This document shows, in pieces, positions 26,752-35,785 of a stretch of DNA of 62,023 bases. Source of the DNA: Litoreibacter sp. (GTDB lineage Bacteria; Pseudomonadota; Alphaproteobacteria; Rhodobacterales; Rhodobacteraceae). Made by a program: the position numbers and the translations under genes. Where the stretch lies: the NCBI GenBank assembly GCA_026710325.1, contig JAPORH010000198.1:1-62023 (forward strand), given 5' to 3'. Positions within the stretch are counted from its first letter, which is position 1, and every line of letters starts with the position of its first letter. The notes under the pieces are model-generated. The model was not told the origin of the DNA and searched no databases. It saw only the letters and a program-made list of their open reading frames with translations.

Positions 26752-27786
26752 TTAGTTACAAGGGGCGGGGCCGCCCGAGACGCCTTGGCACAGCTTGTCT
26801 TGTGCGATCCAGCCTGCGTCAACAACAGCCGAAAGGTTGTCCTTGGTCACCGGAACAGGCTCAAGGAAAACAGCTGTCATTGTGGTGCCACCTGGGGACG
26901 TCCAAGACTGTGCGCCCGCGACGTCAGCCGCAGCGGTGCCATTGGCCAGAGCCACGGCGATCTCGCCTGCTGCTTTGCCGAGGTCACGTGCGTCTTTCCA
27001 AACCGACACAGTTTGTGTTCCACCCGCAACGCGGTTCAAAGCGGCATGGTCGCCATCTTGGCCAGACACAGGAATACCTTCCATACCTTGCGCTGTAAGT
27101 GCTGCGACAACGCCACCAGCGGTGCCGTCATTGGAGGCCACGACTGCGTCGACTTTGTTGTCTTGTGCGGTCAGGATCTGCTCCATATTGCGCTGCGCGT
27201 TGGCAGGCAGCCAGCCATCGGTGTAGGCTTCGGCTACGATTGTGATGTCACCTGCGTCAATTGCTGCCTGCAGCACCTCTTGCTGACCGCCGCGAAGGAA
27301 GTCTGCGTTCGGGTCGGTTGGCGAGCCTTTGATCATGACGTAGTTGCCTTTTGGCTGAGCAGCCAGAACCGCGCGTGCCTGCATTCGACCGACTTCCACG
27401 TTGTCGAAGGTCAGATAGAAGGCGCGGGGGTCTTCGATCAGGCGGTCGTAGCCTACAACCGGGATGCCTTCGTCGGCCGCAGCTTCCACTGCTGGGCCGA
27501 TGGCCGCGCTGTCTTGTGCCAGGATAATCAGAGCGTCAACGCCCTGTGCAATCAGGCTTTCAACATCGGACAACTGCTTGGACGCAGAGGACTGTGCGTC
27601 AGCAGAGACATAGTTCGCGCCTGCTGCTTCGAGGGCGGCCTTGATGGCTGCTTCGTCTGTTTTCCAGCGTTCTTCCTGGAAGTTGGACCAGCTGACGCCG
27701 ACGGTTTTGGCATGGCCATCGGCCAGTGCCGCGGTAGTTGTGAAGCCGGCGAGCGCGATGGCTGCGACTGATAGTGCTTTACGCAT
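26752..27786 (-). CDS. xylF: D-xylose periplasmic binding protein
   Basis: The 344-residue protein has a cleavable signal peptide (cut near 'ALA-DGHA', residue 22) and the sugar-binding Peripla_BP_4 fold: '[17 protein letters not shown]', '[12 protein letters not shown]' and '[15 protein letters not shown]'. These match XylF, and the gene is next to xylH, xylG, xylB and xylA. It captures D-xylose in the periplasm. It is the promoter-proximal gene, divergent from the ROK regulator. Confidence 0.94.
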   Translation of the reverse strand: MRKALSVAAIALAGFTTTAALADGHAKTVGVSWSNFQEERWKTDEAAIKAALEAAGANYVSADAQSSASKQLSDVESLIAQGVDALIILAQDSAAIGPAVEAAADEGIPVVGYDRLIEDPRAFYLTFDNVEVGRMQARAVLAAQPKGNYVMIKGSPTDPNADFLRGGQQEVLQAAIDAGDITIVAEAYTDGWLPANAQRNMEQILTAQDNKVDAVVASNDGTAGGVVAALTAQGMEGIPVSGQDGDHAALNRVAGGTQTVSVWKDARDLGKAAGEIAVALANGTAAADVAGAQSWTSPGGTTMTAVFLEPVPVTKDNLSAVVDAGWIAQDKLCQGVSGGPAPCN

Positions 27787-27808
27787 GAAGGTCTCCCATA
27801 AACTTATA

Positions 27809-27852
27809 CCGTGACTCCTCTCACGGCATTTTTTGCCTCGATTTCGAATCGA
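27809..27852. promoter_or_regulatory. Palindromes in the xylF leader
   Basis: Two inverted repeats lie just upstream of the xylF start: CCGTGA/TCACGG (27809-27826) and TCGATT-TCG-AATCGA (27838-27852). The first would form a hairpin in the 5' untranslated mRNA. The second is a 15-bp palindrome that could be an operator. Their function is not known. Confidence 0.4.
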
Positions 27853-27872
27853 AGCGACATCATCAATACATA

Positions 27873-27895
27873 TTTATTTCAGCTTGCAAAATAAA
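27873..27895. promoter_or_regulatory. Candidate XylR (ROK) operator
   Basis: A 23-bp site has 7-bp arms TTTATTT and AAATAAA with a 9-base spacer. The arm sequence and spacing resemble the TTATTT...AAATAA operators of ROK-family repressors such as NagC and Mlc. It is 87 bases upstream of xylF and about 180 bases upstream of the xylR start, in the divergent promoter region. Confidence 0.5.
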
Positions 27896-27990
27896 AATGT
27901 CCTAAAAATATTTCCTGTGGACCGGCTAAGCTAATCTTGCTACCGAAACTAAGTCCAATTGGTACGAATGTTGCTGCAATGCAGAATATT

Positions 27991-28010
27991 TTGTACTGAT
28001 TTGTACTGAA
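27991..28010 (+). repeat. Tandem 10-bp direct repeat upstream of xylR
   Basis: TTGTACTGA occurs twice with a 10-base period, one helical turn. A short palindrome CTGCA-A-TGCAG (27974-27984) lies just before it. Both are close to the expected xylR promoter and may be a second regulator site. Confidence 0.45.
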
Positions 28011-28071
28011 ACGCGTCGTTTGCACGGTGCAGTCGGCGCTAGTTCCTGCAAGTGAGCTGGAGTTAATTTTG

Positions 28072-29367
28072 ATGCTGAAAGAAATGCCATTGCGAGACAA
28101 TGATGCCGGGACAAGCGAGCCCAGTGTTGCGGCGCAGGCGGGCGGTTGTGGGCCTATGCTGCAAGCTGATGGCGCTCACTATAAGCCATTGAAACAGCAA
28201 GTTTTTGAGCAAGTTCGTGCGCTCGGTCAAGTGTCACGGATAGCGCTTTCAAAAGACCTTTCGATCTCGCCTGGATCAGTTACTCAAGTCAGCTCGGAAT
28301 TGATTTCAGCGGGGCTCATCGAAGAAGCTGAACCCGTCCATGATGCCAGTAGCAGGGGACGCCCACCCGTTTTGCTGCAAATGCGAGCAGATGCGGGCTA
28401 TGTGATTGGCATGAAACTCGGCGATTTCGTGCACTCGGCGGTTTTGGTGGACCATTCGGGCACGCAAATATGTCAGGCAAGTCTATCTTCATCCGAACAG
28501 GCGCTGAGCGCAGAGGCTTTGGCGGAAGAGGGGGCGGTGCTTATGGGCTTGCTTCTTGAAAAGGCGGATATGGAAAAGTCGCAGATCAAAGCCGTCGGTG
28601 TCGGCCTGGCAGGAATTGTTGACCATGAGGCCGGGATCGTACCTTGGTCCCCGCTGCTCAATATGCGCGATGTCTTGTTGCGTCGCGTTCTTGAAGACCG
28701 GTTTGCGCTGCCGGTTCATATCGACAATGACGCCAACATGCTTACGCTGGCCGAACTTTGGTTTGGCGCCGGTCGCGCTCGACAGTCTTTCGCGGTGGTC
28801 ACCATTGAATATGGCGTTGGTATGGGGCTTGTGCTGGATAACAGGCTTTTCCGCGGCTCCGGCGGCCTCGGTCTGGAGCTTGGACATACCAAAGTTCAGC
28901 TAGACGGCGCGCTGTGCCGCTGTGGCAAGCGGGGTTGCCTTGAAGCCTATCTTGCGGATTACGCTTTGGTGCGCGAGGCGCGGATCGCCCTGGATATGAA
29001 AAGCGAACCCTTCGGGCCTGTCGATCAGATGTTGGAGACGCTTTATAGCCAAGCCAAGGCCGGAAATGAACGTGCACGTACTATTTTCAAACGCGCCGGG
29101 CGGTATCTTTCTGTCGCCTTGAGCAACATTGTTCATCTCTTCGACCCCAAGCTCATAATCCTGTCAGGCGAGCGCATGCGTTATGACTACCTCTACGCTG
29201 AAAGCGTCTTGTCCGAGATGGAAGAGCTCACATTGGATCGCGGCCGCCCGCCGCCGGAGGTGGACATAAATGTCTGGGACGGATTTGTTTGGGCGCGGGG
29301 CGCTGCCGCCCTTGCGCTTTCGGCCGCGACTGATGAGTTGTTTGGGCAAGCGCGGGCCGAGGCGTGA
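28072..29367 (+). CDS. xylR: ROK-family transcriptional regulator of xylose genes
   Basis: The start at ATG 28072 has GGAG 9 bases upstream. The 431-residue protein has an N-terminal winged helix-turn-helix (about 35-95, 'SRIALSKDLSISPGSVTQVSSELI') and a ROK sugar-binding domain with 'IDNDANMLTLAE' and the zinc motif CRCGKRGCLEAY. ROK repressors such as XylR release DNA on sugar binding. It is divergent from xylF, and its stop overlaps the next gene (GTGA). Confidence 0.88.
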   Translation: MLKEMPLRDNDAGTSEPSVAAQAGGCGPMLQADGAHYKPLKQQVFEQVRALGQVSRIALSKDLSISPGSVTQVSSELISAGLIEEAEPVHDASSRGRPPVLLQMRADAGYVIGMKLGDFVHSAVLVDHSGTQICQASLSSSEQALSAEALAEEGAVLMGLLLEKADMEKSQIKAVGVGLAGIVDHEAGIVPWSPLLNMRDVLLRRVLEDRFALPVHIDNDANMLTLAELWFGAGRARQSFAVVTIEYGVGMGLVLDNRLFRGSGGLGLELGHTKVQLDGALCRCGKRGCLEAYLADYALVREARIALDMKSEPFGPVDQMLETLYSQAKAGNERARTIFKRAGRYLSVALSNIVHLFDPKLIILSGERMRYDYLYAESVLSEMEELTLDRGRPPPEVDINVWDGFVWARGAAALALSAATDELFGQARAEA

Positions 29368-30863
29368 GGATTTTTCTGGTTTTTCTGCTCGGCATTTTGC
29401 CTGTCGTCGCGCAGGCTGAACCACGTTTTGAGCCAAGGCCGCTGCCGGTTGAGCATATCTATCAAGGCGGGTGGGAGCATTTCGTCGGCGGAGGTGTTGC
29501 TGTGCTTGATTGTAACGGTGACGGATTTGACGATGTTTTTGTGGCAGGCGGTGTAGGGCTCGCGCGGCTTCTAGTCAATCAGACAACAGGGGCGGGCGCG
29601 GACATAGCGTTCTCCGTCGGTGCTTTTGAGGTGATTACAGGTGTCACGGGCGCATATCCGTTGGACATCGACAGCGACGGGCACCTCGACCTTGCTGTGT
29701 TGCGCGTCGGCGCGAATGTGCTTCTTAAAGGTGGACCCGACTGCACCTTTGCCGACGCATCGGACCTTTGGGGATTTGATGGCGATGATCGGTGGAGTAC
29801 GGCGTTTTCCGCGACTTGGGAGGCGGGCCGGGACTGGCCGACCCTTGCGTTCGGCAATTACGTGGACCGCAGCGATCCGGATGGGCCGTTTGAGGCCTGC
29901 GACGTGAACGAGGTCCATCGGCATGATGGCAAAACCTATGTCGCGCAGGACCTGGCCCCTGGATATTGCGCTCTTTCAATGCTGTTTTCGGATTGGAACC
30001 GGGATGGCACACAAGACCTACGCGTCTCGAATGATCGGCATTACTATGTGCGTGGTGGAAGTGAGCAGATGTGGTCCATGCCAGACCTCGTGCTTGAGAC
30101 CGGCGCAGGCTGGGAGCCGATCAGCATCTGGGGCATGGGCATCGCCTCTCAAGATTTGACGGGGGATGGGCGGCCTGAGGTGGTCCTGACCTCGATGGGG
30201 GATCAACTGATGCAGATCGCCTCCGCCAATGGCTATGAGGCCGCCCCGTTCGAGATCGGAACATATGCACAGCGGCCCCATACAGGTGGCGACGGGCGAC
30301 CTTCGACAGGTTGGCACGCGGAATTTGGCGACGTCGATAATGACGGGCACGTAGATTTGTTTATTGCCAAGGGCAATGTCGATCAGATGCCGGGCATGGC
30401 GATGCAAGACCCGAACAACCTACTGATGCAACGGCCTGATGGCAGCTTTGTGGAGCGCGGGCTGGAGGCTGGGGTTGCCACGATGGCGCGCTCTCGTGGG
30501 GCGGCGTTGCACGACCTGAACCGAGATGGCTTGCTGGACTTGTTGGTCGTGAACCGACGGGCGGGCTTAGAGCTGTATCAAAACGCGACGCGTGATGTGG
30601 GACACTGGCTCGCCGTGGACTTGTCTCAAACTGGTTCAAACCCGGATGCGATCGGCGCTTGGGTTGAGGTGAAGCTAGAGGGTCGCGTTTTGACGCAGGA
30701 ATTGACCGTTGGGGGCGGGCATGTAAGCGGTGCCTTAGGGGCGCTGCATTTCGGTCTTGGCACAGCGGAAGAAGTCGAGTTGCGCGTGATATGGCCGGGC
30801 GGCGAACCGGAGCCTTGGAGAACTTACGGCGCGAACCAGATTATCGGAGTTTCGCGCTTTTAG
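29364..30863 (+). CDS. FG-GAP/ASPIC-UnbV (CRTAC1-like) exported protein
   Basis: The 499-residue protein starts at a GTG overlapping the xylR stop and has a signal peptide (cut near 'AQA-EP'). At least six Ca-binding FG-GAP/VCBS loops are visible ('DCNGDGFDD', 'DIDSDGHLD', 'DWNRDGTQD', 'DLTGDGRPE', 'DVDNDGHVD', 'DLNRDGLLD'), which form a beta-propeller. The C-terminus (about 410-490) matches the ASPIC/UnbV domain. The role is unknown; proteins of this type are often found beside MauG/cytochrome c peroxidase genes, as here. Confidence 0.85.
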   Translation: MRIFLVFLLGILPVVAQAEPRFEPRPLPVEHIYQGGWEHFVGGGVAVLDCNGDGFDDVFVAGGVGLARLLVNQTTGAGADIAFSVGAFEVITGVTGAYPLDIDSDGHLDLAVLRVGANVLLKGGPDCTFADASDLWGFDGDDRWSTAFSATWEAGRDWPTLAFGNYVDRSDPDGPFEACDVNEVHRHDGKTYVAQDLAPGYCALSMLFSDWNRDGTQDLRVSNDRHYYVRGGSEQMWSMPDLVLETGAGWEPISIWGMGIASQDLTGDGRPEVVLTSMGDQLMQIASANGYEAAPFEIGTYAQRPHTGGDGRPSTGWHAEFGDVDNDGHVDLFIAKGNVDQMPGMAMQDPNNLLMQRPDGSFVERGLEAGVATMARSRGAALHDLNRDGLLDLLVVNRRAGLELYQNATRDVGHWLAVDLSQTGSNPDAIGAWVEVKLEGRVLTQELTVGGGHVSGALGALHFGLGTAEEVELRVIWPGGEPEPWRTYGANQIIGVSRF

Positions 30864-30869
30864 TTTGGT

Positions 30870-30929
30870 GGGGGCTCTGCCCCCGCGCGCAAAGCGCGCA
30901 CCCCCGGGATATTTTTGAAGCAATGAAGC
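30870..30929. repeat. Intergenic repeat, copy B, with twin hairpins
   Basis: Bases 30899-30929 equal copy A at 24524-24554. Before it are two GC hairpins: GGGGGC-TCT-GCCCCC (30870-30875/30879-30884) and GCGCGC-AAA-GCGCGC (30885-30890/30894-30899). A TATTTTT follows, so it can act as a terminator for the + strand gene ending at 30863. It lies between two convergent genes. Confidence 0.8.
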
Positions 30930-30956
30930 GGGGGCGGGAAGCCTTTTGGTCAAGCC

Positions 30957-32267
30957 TTACCGGTCGATGGGCAGGCCGCTTGGAACAGCGTCAGGAATGC
31001 CAAGCCGTCCGTGTATAGCTGCTTGGTCCTCGAGCGTTTCAAGAAAAGCGATGATCTGCGCGATTTGCGTTTTGGTCAGTGGTCGCATTTCGACGCTCGC
31101 CTGAGAGATCCTTTGGACCTCTTCCGGCCGGTCTTTTACCCACCAATCGTCTGTCGCGAGCGTCAAAAGGATAGGCGCATTGCGATCGTAGTTCGATAGC
31201 GCTTTTTGTGGATCACTATGTGCGCCGATGAAACTGGCAAGATCGGCGTAGGCGCCGGTATGCCCGTATGGCGCCGTTTTCGTGACATTGCGCAAAGATG
31301 GCGTGCGGAACGCATAAGCGTCAGCGGGATCACCCGTTACGCGCATCCGCCCTTCATCGCGTGCATGGCTTTCGAACCGCGCGGCTTTACCGGGGCCGAA
31401 CTGCGGCTGACCCGTCGCATGAAACCTGTGATCGGTTTGGAAGGGGCCGGCGTGGCAGGTGCTGCATTGGGCCTCACCATAGAAAAGCTGCATCCCGTCG
31501 CGCGCCGCTTCAGGCAGCGCGGCCCCGCGCAAGAACGCATCGAAAGGGCTCGTGTCGGAGCGCCACTCCAGCTCAATGAAAGCAGCGATGGCGTTGGAGA
31601 TATCCGTGAACGCGATCTCGCGTCCGGCAGCGATCTCCGGATAAACAGTTTCAAAACTCTGCTGATACTCCGGCAATGCGCCTACGCGTTTGGAAATGAT
31701 ATCCCATGCGCCACCCGGCCCGGTGATCCGCCCGGTGCGCACCGCTTTGGAGACGTCGTTTTCGCTGTAATGCCCGGCCATTTCATCGGCGCTGAGCACT
31801 GGGAACATGGTCTGGGCTGAAAGAAGCGACGCGAAGCCCTGCGTCATATCATCGCCCATTGGCGTGCGCAGTCCCCCGGCGCGGGTTGGATCAACCTCAA
31901 TCCGGCCGTCATGAAACAGGACTGTGAATTCACGCGCGCCAAGGTTGAACAGCGCTTGCGCATGTCGCGGAATACGTTGTTCGGGCAGGTTCTGGGGATT
32001 GGCACGTCTATCAGGGCCCAGGCCAATGCCACCTTCGCCCAGTGAAAGCGAGACGCCGTCGCCAGTGGCAAACCGAGGGTGATGGCAGGTGGCGCAGGAG
32101 ATGTTTTTATTGCCCGAGAGGATAGGGTCATAAAAGAGCAGTTGCCCGAGCTTTGCCTCATCGAGGGAGACCGCGCCATAGTCGGCATCAGTAACTGCGT
32201 CTGGCAGGTCAAAAGCCGTTGCTGGCGCCGCGCAAAGCCCCGCGAAAAGCATCCAGTATAAGCGCAT
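30957..32267 (-). CDS. Di-heme cytochrome c peroxidase / MauG family protein
   Basis: The start is ATG 32267, preceded by GGGAGGG. The 436-residue exported protein has a signal peptide (cut near 'ATA-FD') and two heme-binding motifs, CATCH (about residue 60) and CSTCH (about 275), as in bacterial di-heme peroxidases and MauG. It probably reduces peroxide or carries out an oxidative modification in the periplasm. It converges with the CRTAC1-like gene. Confidence 0.9.
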   Translation of the reverse strand: MRLYWMLFAGLCAAPATAFDLPDAVTDADYGAVSLDEAKLGQLLFYDPILSGNKNISCATCHHPRFATGDGVSLSLGEGGIGLGPDRRANPQNLPEQRIPRHAQALFNLGAREFTVLFHDGRIEVDPTRAGGLRTPMGDDMTQGFASLLSAQTMFPVLSADEMAGHYSENDVSKAVRTGRITGPGGAWDIISKRVGALPEYQQSFETVYPEIAAGREIAFTDISNAIAAFIELEWRSDTSPFDAFLRGAALPEAARDGMQLFYGEAQCSTCHAGPFQTDHRFHATGQPQFGPGKAARFESHARDEGRMRVTGDPADAYAFRTPSLRNVTKTAPYGHTGAYADLASFIGAHSDPQKALSNYDRNAPILLTLATDDWWVKDRPEEVQRISQASVEMRPLTKTQIAQIIAFLETLEDQAAIHGRLGIPDAVPSGLPIDR

Positions 32268-32338
32268 CGAACCCTCCCAAATTCCTGTGCGCAAAACTTA
32301 ACAAAATTCAGAAAATTAACAAGAATAAAGCAAGTCAA

Positions 32339-33532
32339 TTATCTAATTTTATTGATAAATTCTGGAATGTTCTTCTTGAATGGAAAGAAGCCTTTGGTCG
32401 CGTGAGGCCAGCACATTTTGTCATAATCGCGCGCAACACGTGTCAGACGAATATCATTGGATTTCAGCATAGGTTCGAGCTGCGAAAGCGCCTCGGAAAC
32501 CGGGCCTGTCGGGGCATAGGCTGTGACGACGTTGTGCGCGCCCGACTGTTTTGCCCAAGTGGCGACGTCCTCGACGGTGTCAAAAATTGGTGCATCTGTG
32601 CCGAACAGGACGTCCGCTGTGTTGCGCGCTGCATCTGCCGTAAAGCTTTTCACCCTCTCAGCAACCGTAAGAGGGGAGCGGTATTGGGCACAGATCATCG
32701 CAGCGACAGGCAATCCGTTTAAGCCGTCAAGCTGGGCGCCGCCCCAAAGGTCGTCCTCGTGCAGGAGCAAGACCGCGTTTTCCGCCAGCCGCGGGGTGTC
32801 AGGGAAAAGAATAGGTTGACGGTCAAACCTTTGAAACGGCTCTGGCGGCTCCGCATAGGGTGCGAGATCTGCGTCCTCTGGTTGGAACCGGTTTTCGGTA
32901 AACTCTGCTATATTCGATGCGCGGGCGAGGTAGGTTTTCCCTTCGGTCTGCAGGCCTGCGACCCATTTCCATCCGAGCGTGTTGGAAGCAGGATCACCAT
33001 CAAGCAGGTGGCGCAGAAAGAAATCAGCGCCGAGTGCCCATGGAAGTCGAAGTGTAAAAATCCATATCGAGGCAAACCACATTCGTGCGTGATTATGGAT
33101 ATATCCATTTTTTACAAGATTTTGCGACCAGAAGTTAAAGCACTCGATATCCGTCTCACCGCGACATGCGCTATCGAAAGCCTGTCTCAAACCAGCCTCA
33201 GATTGCAGTCGATTTAGCCCGGCCTGAACGGCCTGTTTGTATTGCATCCAGGCCTGCGGTCGCATTTCCAACCAGCCCTTCCAGTAACTGCGCCAGAACA
33301 CCTCCTGAATGAACTTTTCGGCGTCGCGCGGGCTGTGCTGGGACAGCGTTGCTTGAAGCACTTCCTCTTCCGAAATGAGGCGGTGGCGAATATAGGGCGA
33401 CAGCTGAGAAACGCCCCCAGACCCGTCTGGCCTTAGGTCGAAATTGCGTCGTCTGGCATAGGTAATCCCGGCGGACGGGATGAAGCGATCAAGCGCCTCT
33501 AGGGCCGCGGCGCGGGTTGGTGTGAACATCAT
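32339..33532 (-). CDS. Photolyase/cryptochrome-like FAD protein, domains apparently permuted
   Basis: The 397-residue protein begins almost at once with the FAD-binding helical domain of photolyases: 'LSPYIRHRLI' (about 45), 'EVFWRSYWKGW' (about 80), 'KNGYIHNHARMWFAS' and 'GDPASNTLGWKWVAG' (about 190). The Rossmann-like half, normally at the N-terminus, seems to lie at 260-397 ('NAVLLLHEDDLW', 'ADVLFGTDAP', 'HNVVTAYAP', 'WPHATKGFFPF'). Family members repair UV dimers or sense blue light. The start is uncertain (ATG 33532 or 33529, weak ribosome site). Confidence 0.75.
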   Translation of the reverse strand: MMFTPTRAAALEALDRFIPSAGITYARRRNFDLRPDGSGGVSQLSPYIRHRLISEEEVLQATLSQHSPRDAEKFIQEVFWRSYWKGWLEMRPQAWMQYKQAVQAGLNRLQSEAGLRQAFDSACRGETDIECFNFWSQNLVKNGYIHNHARMWFASIWIFTLRLPWALGADFFLRHLLDGDPASNTLGWKWVAGLQTEGKTYLARASNIAEFTENRFQPEDADLAPYAEPPEPFQRFDRQPILFPDTPRLAENAVLLLHEDDLWGGAQLDGLNGLPVAAMICAQYRSPLTVAERVKSFTADAARNTADVLFGTDAPIFDTVEDVATWAKQSGAHNVVTAYAPTGPVSEALSQLEPMLKSNDIRLTRVARDYDKMCWPHATKGFFPFKKNIPEFINKIR

Positions 33533-33715
33533 CTTAAATCGGGTGTTTTTTGACGGGGCCTTGACGGTAGAGGGGATGCGCCCCACTTCAAGCAGCGAAC
33601 TGGTGTTTTTGCGCCTTGTGGCCAGATTTTTCCGCAACTAACCTCGTCTTCATCTTTCCGGCGTAGACCACGCCTCAAAACAGATGATGCGACCAGAAAA
33701 GCAAGCAGGCAGGAT

Positions 33716-34342
33716 ATGACTGATCCAATCGACACTTACATGAACCTCGTTCCGATGGTGGTTGAACAAACCAGCCGCGGCGAACGCGCATATGACATTT
33801 TTTCACGCCTGCTTAAGGAACGGATCGTGTTCCTGAATGGCCCGGTGCATGACGGGATGAGCCAGCTGATCGTGGCCCAGCTGCTTCATTTGGAGGCGGA
33901 GAACCCGAGCAAAGACATTTCCATGTATATCAACTCGCCCGGCGGCGTGGTAACGGCTGGTCTGTCGATCTACGACACGATGCAGTATATCCGCCCGAAA
34001 GTCTCGACCCTTATCGTCGGTCAAGCGGCGTCGATGGGTTCGCTTTTGGCATGTGCGGGGGAGGCCGGAATGCGCTTTGCGCTGCCCAACAGCCGTATCA
34101 TGGTGCACCAGCCTTCCGGCGGATATCAGGGGCAAGCGACGGATATCATGATCCATGCCGAAGAAACCCGGAAGCTCAAGGGTAAGTTGAATGAGATCTA
34201 TTCAAAGCACACGGGCCAGACCGTAAAAGCTGTTGAAAAGGCTTTGGAACGCGACAATTTCATGTCGCCGGAAGAGGCGCTGGAATGGGGCCATATTGAT
34301 GAGATTGTGACCAGCCGCGCGAAGGAAGATGACGCCTCCTGA
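33716..34342 (+). CDS. clpP: ATP-dependent Clp protease proteolytic subunit
   Basis: ClpP forms the serine-protease barrel that degrades proteins unfolded by ClpX or ClpA. The 208-residue protein has the full triad Ser106 (in GQAASMGS), His131 (HQPSGG) and Asp180. There is no long propeptide. It lies upstream of clpX with 165 bases between them. Confidence 0.97.
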   Translation: MTDPIDTYMNLVPMVVEQTSRGERAYDIFSRLLKERIVFLNGPVHDGMSQLIVAQLLHLEAENPSKDISMYINSPGGVVTAGLSIYDTMQYIRPKVSTLIVGQAASMGSLLACAGEAGMRFALPNSRIMVHQPSGGYQGQATDIMIHAEETRKLKGKLNEIYSKHTGQTVKAVEKALERDNFMSPEEALEWGHIDEIVTSRAKEDDAS

Positions 34343-34357
34343 TCACATCGAATTGTT

Positions 34358-34407
34358 TCCTGCGCGTGTTGCGTGCACGCGATTGTTGCGCGCGCAGGAT
34401 GCTTTTT
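34358..34407 (+). terminator. Candidate terminator or attenuator between clpP and clpX
   Basis: A 9-bp perfect stem (TCCTGCGCG 34358-34366 with CGCGCAGGA 34391-34399) encloses a 24-base loop that holds another palindrome (GCGTGCACGC). A T-run (34403-34407) follows. It may end part of the clpP transcripts and so set the clpP/clpX ratio. Confidence 0.55.
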
Positions 34408-34507
34408 CCGATTGTGCCTGCCTAGGCACTGCCATAGGCTCGGATACATCCATGAAGCTAAAGCTTCGAACCGAAAGATTTTGGGGTTTTCCCCGCGAGG
34501 TCGTCTG

Positions 34508-35773
34508 ATGGCTAATAATTCTGGTGATAGCAAAAACACGCTTTACTGCTCCTTCTGCGGCAAGTCGCAACATGAGGTTCGTAAGCTGATTGCAGGTCCA
34601 ACGGTATTCATCTGTGACGAATGCGTTGAACTCTGCATGGACATCATCCGTGAAGAGACCAAGTCGGCAGGCCTCAAATCGTCTGATGGCGTGCCAACCC
34701 CGCAAGAGATTTGCGAAGTGCTTGATGACTATGTGATTGGTCAAGGGCATGCGAAACGCGTCCTCTCGGTGGCCGTACACAACCACTACAAGCGGCTCAA
34801 CCATGCCTCCAAGTCGGGCGATATCGAGCTGGCGAAATCTAACATTCTGCTGATTGGCCCTACCGGTTGCGGCAAGACGCTTTTGGCGCAAACACTGGCG
34901 CGTATCCTCGATGTGCCATTTACGATGGCAGACGCGACAACCCTGACCGAAGCGGGTTACGTGGGCGAAGACGTTGAGAATATCATTCTCAAACTATTAC
35001 AGGCGTCCGAGTACAATGTTGAGCGTGCGCAGCGCGGTATCGTTTATATCGATGAGGTCGACAAAATCACCCGCAAGTCGGACAACCCGTCCATCACGCG
35101 TGATGTATCCGGGGAAGGGGTGCAACAAGCGCTTCTGAAAATCATGGAAGGCACCGTTGCTTCTGTTCCGCCGCAAGGCGGGCGCAAGCATCCGCAGCAG
35201 GAATTCCTTCAGGTCGACACAACCAACATACTTTTCATCTGCGGCGGCGCCTTTGCGGGCCTCGAAAAAATCATCGCGCAACGGGGTAAAGGCTCCGCAA
35301 TGGGCTTTGGCGCGGATGTACGCGACGAAGAAAATAAAAGCGTTGGCGAGTTCTTCTCCGATTTGGAGCCGGAAGACTTGTTGAAATTCGGTCTTATCCC
35401 TGAGTTCGTTGGTCGTCTGCCGGTCATTGCGACTTTGGAAGACCTGGACGAGGATGCGTTGGTCACAATCCTGACCAAGCCTAAGAACGCATTGGTGAAA
35501 CAGTACCAGCGTCTGTTTGAGTTGGAAGAAGCAAACCTGAATTTCACCGAGGACGCTTTGTCGGCGATTGCCAAACGCGCGATCGAAAGGAAGACCGGTG
35601 CGCGTGGTTTGCGCTCAATCCTCGAAGACATCTTGCTCGATACGATGTTTGACCTTCCGGCGCTCGAAGGCGTGGATGAAGTCGTCGTAAACCAAGAAGC
35701 CGTGAGCCGCGAAGCGAAGCCTTTGATCATTTACGGCGAAAAGAGTGACAAGGCAGAGGCCGAAGCGGGCTAA
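34508..35773 (+). CDS. clpX: ClpX, ATP-dependent unfoldase
   Basis: The start is ATG 34508 ('[10 protein letters not shown]'). The 421-residue AAA+ protein has the N-terminal zinc-binding domain (Cys14, Cys17, Cys36, Cys39), Walker A GPTGCGKT (117-124), Walker B '[10 protein letters not shown]' and the IGF-type loop region needed to dock ClpP. It unfolds tagged substrates and, in alphaproteobacteria, also degrades CtrA with ClpP. The order clpP-clpX is conserved. Confidence 0.97.
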   Translation: MANNSGDSKNTLYCSFCGKSQHEVRKLIAGPTVFICDECVELCMDIIREETKSAGLKSSDGVPTPQEICEVLDDYVIGQGHAKRVLSVAVHNHYKRLNHASKSGDIELAKSNILLIGPTGCGKTLLAQTLARILDVPFTMADATTLTEAGYVGEDVENIILKLLQASEYNVERAQRGIVYIDEVDKITRKSDNPSITRDVSGEGVQQALLKIMEGTVASVPPQGGRKHPQQEFLQVDTTNILFICGGAFAGLEKIIAQRGKGSAMGFGADVRDEENKSVGEFFSDLEPEDLLKFGLIPEFVGRLPVIATLEDLDEDALVTILTKPKNALVKQYQRLFELEEANLNFTEDALSAIAKRAIERKTGARGLRSILEDILLDTMFDLPALEGVDEVVVNQEAVSREAKPLIIYGEKSDKAEAEAG

Positions 35774-35785
35774 CCCGGGGCCGAT

